Virus record (IMG/VR): IMGVR_UViG_3300028822_000042
Span: 1-64,000 of that record
Direction: 5' to 3' (one strand)
Length of the DNA stretch: 64,000 nt
Source of the DNA: a virus
Numbering within the stretch: the stretch's first letter is position 1; each line of letters begins with the position of its first letter. The position numbers were made by a program, and so were the translations under genes. The notes below the pieces were generated by a model, which worked only from the letters and a program-made list of their open reading frames with translations, made no database searches and was not told where the DNA came from. Shown piece after piece: positions 1-7,300 of this stretch.

Positions 1-254
1 CTACCCCTTGTATATAGGGGCTGTTGTCATGCGTACTCCATGTACACATGCGTCCACACACGTACCCATACAGGTACATGCACATACGTATGTCGACATA
101 GAGCTATGCATAGAGGGGTGGATAGATGGGTGTATGAGTACAGGTGTAGTGCTGTGCATGTCATAGCTGGCAGTGACACACACTGTACTAGTGTAGCTTC
201 GGATACACAGGTACACACGTACACACACGTACACAGGGACACCCATCTATCTGT

Positions 255-287
255 TAGTACTACCAGCAGTGTACTGGTAGCGTACTA
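255..287. repeat. Strong stem-loop
   Basis: Arms CTACCAG (260-266) and CTGGTAG (274-280) pair perfectly around a 7-base loop. TAGTA (255-259) and TACTA (283-287) extend the stem after a 2-base bulge, giving about 12 pairs. No T-run follows, so it is not a typical intrinsic terminator. Confidence 0.65.
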
Positions 288-346
288 TCTATGCTGTACT
301 AGCTCACCCTGATGGGCCAGCTCACACAGACAGACACAGTAGTCCA

Positions 347-363
347 CTAGTAGAGGGTACTAG
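347..363. repeat. Stem-loop CTAGTA/TACTAG
   Basis: Perfect 6-pair stem around the loop GAGGG. The TACTAG arm belongs to a recurring (G)TACTAG word that is also seen at 185-191, 296-302 and 527-533. Confidence 0.5.
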
Positions 364-606
364 CAGACAGAGAGATATACATACCAGCAGATACACACCA
401 CAGTGCACTACACAGTACGTACTGGTGGAGGGACAGCTACTGAGATCAACATACATGACAAGAGACAGAGATAGCCTGGTAGTTTAGCAGTCTCATTGCG
501 GAGACAGATACATCAACTAGCACAATGTACTAGCACATACTCACTGTTTATCAGTCTCTGTGAGCATGATGCGTCATGTTATCTCAGTAATAGAGATTCA
601 ACATCA

Positions 607-670
607 GTAGGAGTGCACAACATCACCTATCTAGTAGTTATTAACACTGAGTCGATGGTAGGAGTGCACA
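607..670. repeat. 13-base direct repeat GTAGGAGTGCACA, two copies
   Basis: Identical copies lie at 607-619 and 658-670, 51 bases apart (about five helical turns). The word contains the palindrome TGCA. They may be protein-binding sites such as iterons; no function can be assigned from sequence alone. Confidence 0.55.
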
Positions 671-693
671 TTCTCTCCATCTCAGTGTCTTTA

Positions 694-737
694 TCGAAGA
701 AAGCCGCTTCGACACAGCGATTCAGACCTACTGAATC
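694..737. repeat. Two consecutive perfect hairpins
   Basis: TCGAAG/CTTCGA (694-699, 707-712) has a 7-base loop. GATTCAG/CTGAATC (719-725, 731-737) has a 5-base loop. They are six bases apart. With GTAGGG/CCCTAC at 819-835 they form a hairpin series with no T-tract and no open frame of quality, suggesting a structured RNA or DNA element. Confidence 0.55.
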
Positions 738-852
738 ATTGGACAATCTACTTCTCCGCATGTCAGGGCGCAGAGAGAGATCGTCATACCTCACAGGACC
801 ACCCCGTGGGCTCGAAACGTAGGGCGGTACCCTACCACCACTACTCAACACT

Positions 853-1003
853 AGGTTCCGGCAGAATTTTCCCAAATCCTTCTATATAGAGACTTATTTA
901 CAGTCTGTATTTATTTCTTAAAGGTACCGACAGAATTTTCTAAATTTCATCTCTATAGGGGTTTATTCTAATTATTGTTTCAAAGGTATCAGCAAAATAT
1001 TTT
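853..1003. repeat. Degenerate tandem repeat, three copies
   Basis: Copies start at 853, 922 and 984 with the consensus AGGTnyCrrCArAATwTT. The first two also share a later block resembling TCTATAkAGrGryTTATT. Spacings are 69 and 62 bases. The array sits between the hairpin-rich region and the first structural gene, so it could be operators or repeated phage-specific promoter elements (inference). AT content rises sharply here. Confidence 0.45.
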
Positions 1004-1038
1004 GTTTCAAGAGATCTAAAAAATATTATTTATAAGAA

Positions 1039-1066
1039 TTGACTTTATATAGTGTTAGCATATATA
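1039..1066 (+). promoter_or_regulatory. Candidate sigma70-type promoter for the leftmost operon
   Basis: TTGACT (1039-1044) and TATATA (1061-1066) are separated by 16 bases, in an AT-rich stretch about 75 bases before the first good gene. A short stem TATAGG/CCTATA follows near 1100-1116 in the presumed leader. The -35 box is close to consensus, the -10 box weaker. Confidence 0.45.
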
Positions 1067-1141
1067 TTTTTTTTGAGGGCTATAAGTCCTTTAGTTTTAT
1101 AGGAATAGACCTATAGGCTATTTTACATTGGAGGTGTAGTC

Positions 1142-1561
1142 ATGAGGAGTTTAGTTTTAGACATTCCTGAGATCAATCGAGCATTCGAATCATTTTTTCA
1201 CAGTTGGCCGACTGAGCCGAAGCCTCCGATAGAGGGGTTTCCTATTGTGGATCCTAATTCTAGTGATACAGAGAGTGTAAGGGGTTGGGAGATACAGATG
1301 GCGGTAGCTGGTTTTGGTGAGGAGAATGTAGAGGTATGGTCAGAGGGCAAGGTATTACATATAAAGGGTAGTAATAAGGAGAACGATGTTGCTCCCAGAT
1401 TCAGCTGTAGTTTTTACCACAAGATACCTTGTTCTAAGTATTTAGATATAGACCGTGCGGAGGCGAAGCTTGTTAACGGTATTTTAAGTATAAAGATACC
1501 AGTAGAGGAGGAGAGGGTAGAGCAGCGCAGGTATTTATTAAAGAAGGAGGAAATAAAATAA
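1142..1561 (+). CDS. Hsp20-family small heat-shock protein (alpha-crystallin domain)
   Basis: This 139-residue protein matches the small heat-shock family, ATP-independent holdases that keep partly folded proteins soluble. The alpha-crystallin domain spans about residues 47-122. It opens with GWEIQMAVAGFGEENVEVW, the usual strand-loop with the 'AGF..ENVEV' signature, and ends with VNGILSIKIP, the family's 'nGvL.i.iP' block. The N-terminal arm is short and contains FESFFHSWP, as typical family members do. The start follows GGAGG by six bases. It heads the first operon, three genes ahead of a GroES-like gene, which suggests a role in folding virion proteins. Leu codons are mainly TTA, unlike genes further right, hinting at a different history. 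Phage-encoded Hsp20 is known, for example in cyanophages. Confidence 0.85.
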   Translation: MRSLVLDIPEINRAFESFFHSWPTEPKPPIEGFPIVDPNSSDTESVRGWEIQMAVAGFGEENVEVWSEGKVLHIKGSNKENDVAPRFSCSFYHKIPCSKYLDIDRAEAKLVNGILSIKIPVEEERVEQRRYLLKKEEIK

Positions 1562-1605
1562 GTTTTTTATGTTATACTGGGGTGCCATAGATATTAGGAG
1601 GGTGA

Positions 1606-1992
1606 ATGGTACCGCAGTTAATGACCCCCAGGGAAGAATTTTTTCCTCACGAGACTACGACAAGTACTAGAATCCCGACAGTAGAATCTTATCAGAGGCA
1701 AGACGTAACGAAGTGGATTGCTTTATTATTTACTTTCATAGCGATGATAGTGGGGATGGTAGTATGGGCGACTAATGAGCATAGTGAGATAAGAGAGTGG
1801 ACAGTAGACAGGGATTATACTAACAAGAAAGAGTTAAAGGAGATAATAAAGGACAGTTATGTACCTTTACATGAGTTTACGAAGTTAAAACAAAAGTTAG
1901 AGGATCAGAGTAAGAAGATGGATGACATGAGTTTAAAAATTGATAAGATGCTTGAGGAGATACACAAGGTAAGTAGTAGGAGAAGAAGATGA
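1606..1992 (+). CDS. Single-pass membrane protein with coiled coil
   Basis: This 128-residue protein is of unrecognised family. Residues 37-55 (WIALLFTFIAMIVGMVVWA) form one clear transmembrane helix. The N-terminal 36 residues are polar and carry no cleavable signal. The rest is charged, with heptad-like spacing around residues 90-120 (FTKLKQKLEDQSKKMDDMSLKI) and a basic RRRR end. The layout could fit a holin, a spanin-like lysis accessory or another membrane adaptor, but no lysis gene sits beside it. AGGAGG lies just before the start, and the stop overlaps the next gene's start. Confidence 0.65.
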   Translation: MVPQLMTPREEFFPHETTTSTRIPTVESYQRQDVTKWIALLFTFIAMIVGMVVWATNEHSEIREWTVDRDYTNKKELKEIIKDSYVPLHEFTKLKQKLEDQSKKMDDMSLKIDKMLEEIHKVSSRRRR

Positions 1993-2294
1993 GTCAGAGA
2001 GACAAGACGATGGTAGGGTTAGCTCTTCTCAGGGAATCATTGAGAAACATTTTACATGTGCAGGTTCTCAAGAATCTAACTAATTTACTAGATGCTCTTG
2101 GAGGGGACAGGGACAGTTTTGTTAGTCAGTATAATCACTGGTCAAAAAGGAATGGTCCTGATTGCAGATATGCCTCTTATGCAAAGGAGTTTTTCCTTAG
2201 AGACCAAGCAGAGAGTGTAGCCAAATCAATTATTTGGTTATATAAAAACTTCGCTAAGGAATACGAAGATAAAGCAAATGAGGAGAAGAAATGA
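1989..2294 (+). CDS. Hypothetical small helical protein
   Basis: A 101-residue soluble protein, predicted mostly helical, that I cannot place in a family. The N-terminal half is hydrophobic-amphipathic (VGLALLRESLRNILHVQVL). The C-terminal 20 residues are strongly charged (KEYEDKANEEKK). It overlaps the membrane-protein gene upstream and the GroES-like gene downstream by four bases each (ATGA junctions), so the three are probably translationally coupled. Confidence 0.6.
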   Translation: MSQRDKTMVGLALLRESLRNILHVQVLKNLTNLLDALGGDRDSFVSQYNHWSKRNGPDCRYASYAKEFFLRDQAESVAKSIIWLYKNFAKEYEDKANEEKK

Positions 2295-2554
2295 CATTGA
2301 AACCGACGAAAGACTGGATTCTGACACAAGTAGTTAAAGATGAAGAGCAAGGTGGTCTGATTAAGTTAGTTAAGAAGGATGAGTCTACAAAGAAGGTAAA
2401 GGTTCTTTCTTTTGGGCCGGATGCGAATAGATCAAACCTTCTAAAGAAAGATGATGTTGTTCTTGTAATGAAGCATACTGGGCTTAAACATGAAGTAGAT
2501 GGTGAAGAGTTTGAATTTGCCAAAGAGCATAACTTCCTTGGAGTTGTAGAATGA
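2291..2554 (+). CDS. GroES-like co-chaperonin (Cpn10 fold)
   Basis: The 87-residue product aligns along its whole length with GroES, the lid of the GroEL folding chamber. 'KPTKDWILTQVV' corresponds to 'RPLHDRVIVKR'. 'KVKVLSFGPD' corresponds to 'GEVLAVG.G'. 'LLKKDDVVLVMKHTGLKHEVDGEEFEFAKEHNFLGVVE' (shown in two parts by context) corresponds to the domain end. The mobile loop keeps a GGLI at residues 21-24 where GroES has GGIV, the part that docks on GroEL. It is about ten residues shorter than bacterial GroES. T4 gp31 is the precedent: a phage co-chaperonin used with host GroEL to fold the capsid protein. No GroEL gene is in this window. Confidence 0.8.
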   Translation: MTLKPTKDWILTQVVKDEEQGGLIKLVKKDESTKKVKVLSFGPDANRSNLLKKDDVVLVMKHTGLKHEVDGEEFEFAKEHNFLGVVE

Positions 2555-3084
2555 GAAATAGACTGTTTAGCCTTGTATGTAAGATAGACAAGTCTACAAG
2601 TAGATTCTTCAATAGGATCAAGAACAAACTAAATCCTTTAGGGTCAGTTAATACATTTCATCCAATGGAGTCTGAATATGTATCTTATGCTGGCACAGAC
2701 ATAAAGGTTCAGATTCTTGATCCACATCAACCTGTACGGACAGGGAACAACCCTCAGGGTCAACTGAATGGAGTCTTTGGCAATGTACAAGGTCTTTCTT
2801 TCGGTCGGCGGGACTCAAAAGAGACAGGTGGTACTTTCTCTGGCATCGTCTATGACTCAATGAGACCATTCCATCTTCTCCTGGGTCAAGAGAAGAGACT
2901 TATTCTCAGCGGAGCCAATGAGATTGGCAAAGTATGTACTCTCTATGATGGTATCATTAAGTTTGATGATTACCTAGAATGGGGAGTCAGTGTAGATGAC
3001 ATAGTAGTTGAAGTCCATATTAATTTTACTCAATTATCTCAAAAACTAGACTTAGACAAAGAGGCACCCTATGAAGCTAATTAA
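2551..3084 (+). CDS. Tail-tube-like structural protein (distant paralogue)
   Basis: This 177-residue protein shares landmarks with the tail tube protein at 29481-30155. An early 'AGTDIKVQI' parallels 'SGVDIKATI'. 'FGNVQGLSF' parallels 'IGTLQGISY'. Near the C-terminus 'ANEIG' and 'VSVDDIVVE' parallel 'ANEYG' and 'VSIDDIVSE'. These are in the same order and at similar spacing. The first 35 residues are a basic extension (KSTSRFFNRIKNKL). A phage tube-fold protein this far from the tail genes may be a tail terminator, baseplate or internal tube component. The relation is by eye only. Its start overlaps the GroES-like stop (ATGA). Confidence 0.55.
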   Translation: MRNRLFSLVCKIDKSTSRFFNRIKNKLNPLGSVNTFHPMESEYVSYAGTDIKVQILDPHQPVRTGNNPQGQLNGVFGNVQGLSFGRRDSKETGGTFSGIVYDSMRPFHLLLGQEKRLILSGANEIGKVCTLYDGIIKFDDYLEWGVSVDDIVVEVHINFTQLSQKLDLDKEAPYEAN

Positions 3085-3514
3085 AATAGATCCTATGGAT
3101 CATCCTTTAAAAGAGGGAGAGTCATGGTGGGTAATTCCGCCAAATTACAAGAATTGTGAGTTTAACATTCCTCAAGGAGGTGTAGCAGTTTGTTCTGCTG
3201 GCACAGGGGACCGAAGTTTAGAAAATTTTGATTTTCAGTATGGCCGGGCGTATCAAATTGTAGATAATGATCCTCACAATGGTTGGTTAACAGTATGTTC
3301 AGCAAGATACATGGTGCGTATGCCTTACTATGTTTTTGCGAGACATTTTGATGCTGAAGCTTTTATTAAGGGCACATTTACTGTTAAGGGAAAAGAGACA
3401 AAGCCATTTGATTATAAACCTACAATTCCAGGCAAACCTAAACAGCAGTTAGAAATGTTCAATGATCAACAGCTTGGTCTTCGGCCCAAAGACGAACCTG
3501 AATGGAGACGATAG
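3071..3514 (+). CDS. Hypothetical protein
   Basis: A 147-residue soluble protein with no recognised family. It is rich in aromatic residues (GESWWVIPPNYKNCEF, RYMVRMPYYVFARHF), has several Cys without an obvious metal motif, and ends in a proline-rich tail (IPGKPKQQLEMF). It overlaps the preceding gene by 14 bases and abuts the next without a gap, so it belongs to the same transcription unit. Confidence 0.6.
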   Translation: MKLIKIDPMDHPLKEGESWWVIPPNYKNCEFNIPQGGVAVCSAGTGDRSLENFDFQYGRAYQIVDNDPHNGWLTVCSARYMVRMPYYVFARHFDAEAFIKGTFTVKGKETKPFDYKPTIPGKPKQQLEMFNDQQLGLRPKDEPEWRR

Positions 3515-4303
3515 ATGGGAGGTGAAGGTTCAGGCAAGGCTAAGGGAGATTTACTTATCCTTGATGGCCATAAAGTAGAGAATGGCAAGGTCTCTAAGAC
3601 AGACTTCTTTAACTTCCTGGCCACAGACATCTCTGACTATTCAGATGTCAAGATGACTCCTAAACAGGCCCTCAAGTTCAAGAATTCCTTTGTCCGGATG
3701 ACACATGGAGTGGGAGCAGCCATTCCTATGATCTGTGTTGGCCCTAAGTGTCCAAACAAGCTTTGTGTTTTTCATGAGACAAAGACATGGCCCCTTTCGA
3801 GGCAGTGCTTGTACGAGGCCCGAATGGTCCAGTACCTCTTTCAAGCCTACATGGAAGACCTCGGTGTTGACCCTGAGAGCCCAACAGAGCTAACTCTTGT
3901 CAATGAGCTTGTAGAGGCAGACATCCTGAGCTATAGGGCTAATCTTGGTCTCTCTGGCGCCATAGACGAAGAGGCAGCCACACTTCTAAAGACCTCAGTC
4001 ATTGAGAAAGGTGAACATCTAGCAGAGACTACTGTTGTTCACCCTCTACTTGAAGTTAAAGAGCGAGCTAACCGTACCCGCATGAGAATCCTAGAGTCTC
4101 TAGCTGCTACACGTAGAGAAAAATACAAGAAAGCAGCAGCCCTCAAGAAATCAGAAGATTCAGATGCTTCTAATTTCCTCGCCGAGCTAAGAGAGCAATT
4201 CTCCACTTCTTCCGAGAAACAGATCGATTCTCTTGATAAAATAAGAGAAGACGCTAAGAAAGTAGCAAATGATCTAATTATAGATGCTGATTGGGAGCAG
4301 TGA
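3515..4303 (+). CDS. Cys-cluster protein, possible small terminase or packaging accessory
   Basis: A 262-residue protein. Residues 74-98 hold four cysteines spaced C-x4-C-x4-C-x13-C (ICVGPKCPNKLC... RQC), a plausible metal-binding site. The N-terminal 50 residues and the helical C-terminal half (charged helices from residue 150) resemble phage proteins coded before the large terminase. I remember similar 'GP.CP....C' proteins in that position but cannot name the family with confidence. The large terminase is 6 kb downstream, so a small-terminase role is inference only. Codons from here on favour CTT/CTC for Leu, unlike the first two genes. Confidence 0.55.
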   Translation: MGGEGSGKAKGDLLILDGHKVENGKVSKTDFFNFLATDISDYSDVKMTPKQALKFKNSFVRMTHGVGAAIPMICVGPKCPNKLCVFHETKTWPLSRQCLYEARMVQYLFQAYMEDLGVDPESPTELTLVNELVEADILSYRANLGLSGAIDEEAATLLKTSVIEKGEHLAETTVVHPLLEVKERANRTRMRILESLAATRREKYKKAAALKKSEDSDASNFLAELREQFSTSSEKQIDSLDKIREDAKKVANDLIIDADWEQ

Positions 4304-4309
4304 TGTCCA

Positions 4310-7300
4310 GTGGCAAAACTTACAGATAAAGAAGTCCAGAGATTTTTTGATGATATTAATAAATCTCCTGGAGGAGTAAAGTCTACTGAGCCAGCTTTCC
4401 AAAGATATAGAAAGCAATTCCTCAGAAATATAGACTTTAATGACATTAAGAAGTACAGACCTGAACAACTTATCAGAGGAGCACGTACTTCAGAAGAACT
4501 CTTTATAATAGGAGAATATCTTAGTAAAGAGTGGGGGTCTAATAATTGGTGGTGGCAAGAGTACCACCAACGTAGAGTTACCCTTGCTCACCTGCCAAGT
4601 CTATATGGTTCTACAATTGACAAAGCAACAGGGAAACAGAGAGGACTTTGGGGTGTTCCTGTTAAACCAGAGACCTATATTCGTTCTTCTAAGGCCGGAC
4701 CACAAAAGTTTGGTGTCAATAGAAGACTTTTTTCTAGGTTTGCCAACTGGGAACAGATAACAGGCCAACAGAATCTATTCTCTTTAACAGAGACTCCTAG
4801 TGGACCTGCTATTAGAGGTTGGAAGCCAATTAAACCACCTGTTCTTCCTTCTAATGCTCCTGCAAATGCTATTGTTTTTGATTTGGAGACCACAGGTCTT
4901 CTTGATAATGAGAACCTAAATGTTATCTCTGCAGGATACTTTGATACTGGAAAACCAGATAAAGCTCCTATAGGCAAATACGCTTCTTTCGATAAAAGCC
5001 TTAAATATGATGCGCCGATTAGAAATAAGATTATCCCTCAATGGGAAAAAGCTGTTGCTGAACTAAAACCAAAATTATTATCAGAACAACAGCTAGTAGA
5101 AGACTTTATCAAAAGAGCAGAATCTAGTTCTAAGACTCATGCCCTGATGGGCTATAACATTAAGCAGTTTGATCTGCCAGTTCTGTTCTCTTCAGCTAAG
5201 AAATATGGTCTTGAGGGTAAACTAGAAAAAGCTGTTAAACAGTCTCATATTGTTGATGTAGCTGAATATGCTCAGGCTTTTATATCTAAACAGCTAGGCG
5301 GAACAGTAGTTGGCTGGGAGCAATCAGAACTTGGATTTAAACCTTTAGGGTGGCAATTAGAGAATGTAGCAGCATCGCTTGGATATAAGAATTTAGGTGG
5401 TGCTCATGAAGCCAGAACTGATGTTGATATGACTCAGTTTGTCTGGCGAAAGCTTAAAGACACTAAGAAATGGGATGAAGCTGCTAAACAATTTGATAAA
5501 GATCTTTTATTAAAATCCATACCAAGAGCAAAAGGTTACTCTCCTGTTGTCATTAAGAAAGGCATGGAGAGAGTTAATTTTGCTGCTGAGATGCTAAAAG
5601 ACGAATCTAAGTATCTTAGATCGTTTACTCATCACTTAGAAGAACTTTATGGTAAGGGGAAGCCTACATCAACACTAGGCAAGGCTGTTAAAGGCAAAGG
5701 TCTTGGGCTTGGTAGCATAGCTAGTTATTCAGCCTCATTTGTGGGCTTGAATATGATTCTTCCAGGTAATTTCTGGCAGAATGCATTTACCTCTGTTACT
5801 TGGGAAGCAGCTAGATTAGGAGCCAAGAAAGCAGGTGTTAAAGGCTGGAAGACTTGGCTTGCAGCAGGACTTGGTTCTGCTGTCGGTAATGCTATGTGGA
5901 TGGGAGCTAGTGCTCTCTCTAGTGATCCATCAGATGTAGCAGTAACTGAGTCTGGGTTTTCAGGCAAAGATGATGCTTATAATTTCATTCAGGGCTTAGG
6001 AGAACAAGGTCTAGCTCCAGAGGTAAGACATGAATTAACAGAATTTGGTTCCGGCTGGCGCGGAAGTAGAGATCTTCCTTCTTCTCTTATGGGAGTGCCA
6101 ATAGACCCTCAGGTTTTGGCCTTCAGAAGAGATGTTATTGAAGATAAAGAAGAATTAGCAGAACTAAAACAAGACATTAAAGAAAAACAAGCTGAAGCTC
6201 AAGCTAAGCTTGGTGATTTTGATCCTTCTCAGTTAGGTCCTATATCAGGCCCTGTTGCAGGTCTAGCCAGAAATAAAAGTCTTAAAGAAGTAAATCTATC
6301 TGACTACAAATTAACAGTAGAAGATGCAGACACTATTTTCCTTAGCAGAAAAGGTCTTGCTGGTCTCTTCTCTAAAGATATTGCAGTACGTCTTTCAGGT
6401 GTAGATGCTCCTGAGGTTGCAAGTCATGCAGATGATCCTATGGAAGATGTACGTATCTGGCAGGAACAAGCTGGAGGACAATGGGCTACTGAACAGTATA
6501 AGAAGCTAGTAGAAGAACAAGATAACTTAAGACTTGTTATTGATGCGAACAACAAGACTTATGGTCGTCGTCTTGGTGTTCTAATTGGAGATGAAGGAAC
6601 AAACCTTGCTTTAGAGAGTGTTAGGAAAGGTTTAGTTGCTGCTCTTCCTTTTGGTAAGTCATCAGAAGATGTTGTTAGCCGTAGAGCAATAGCCCAAGCA
6701 GAAGAAGAAGCCAAACAGAACGAAGCTGGTATCTGGCAGTTTGCTAGATATAAGGCCATTTCTGAGGCTACTGAAGAAATTGGTCAACCAATTACTTTCA
6801 ATGTTCTTACTGAACTTACTAAAGTTGCTAGGAATCTTAATCTTGGTACTTATGGTTCATTCTTAGAATCCTTAGGCGAACAACAAAGAGAACTTACTTA
6901 TCAAGAAGCTCATACCGCTCGTCGAATTGGCCGTGTTCTCAAGAAGACACATGGCAAAGCTAGATTCTCTCAAAAATTTAGCGGCAAAGACGACAACTAT
7001 AATACTGTTGAGGGACTAAGACATGATGGAGGCTTATCAGAAGATATTCGTAAAGATTTAACTCAATTTGGTTCTGGATTCGATATATTCAAACCAGTGC
7101 TACAATATGAATCTATCAGTGAAGCTAAGGATAGATTTATTGAAGACAAGAAGAAGAGATATGCAGTAGATAAGAAGTCTAGATTCTCCGGCCGGGACGA
7201 CCAATATAACACCATTGAGGGCTTGCTTCATACAGGTATGGCTAAAGATGTCCGTCAAGCCTTAACAGAATTCGGCTCTGGTTGGGACCCTGTACGTGCT

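Larger units (their letters stand above)
1..850. other. Repeat- and hairpin-rich region without a convincing gene
   Basis: No reading frame here has a good ribosome site or a plausible protein; the short frames present encode Cys/Thr/Val-rich low-complexity peptides. The palindrome GTAC occurs about 17 times in the first 540 bases, where roughly two would be expected by chance, and CTAG is also frequent. Perfect stem-loops lie at 255-287, 347-363, 565-578, 581-597, 694-712, 719-737 and 819-835. A 12-base palindrome lies at 413-424. Direct repeats are at 516-524/529-537 and 607-619/658-670. Base composition is visibly richer in G+C than the coding region to the right. It could be a replication origin, a packaging or terminal region, or a structured non-coding RNA; the sequence does not decide. 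Confidence 0.6.

Noticed and set aside
800-840. tRNA-like end: CTCGAAA followed by ...CTACCACCA
   Set aside because: The would-be T-arm does not pair, and no acceptor, D-arm or anticodon stem can be drawn upstream.
1-875. Short open frames of 80-108 residues on both strands at the left end
   Set aside because: Products are low-complexity Cys/Thr/Val/His-rich strings from the repeats, overlap each other on opposite strands, and lack ribosome sites.
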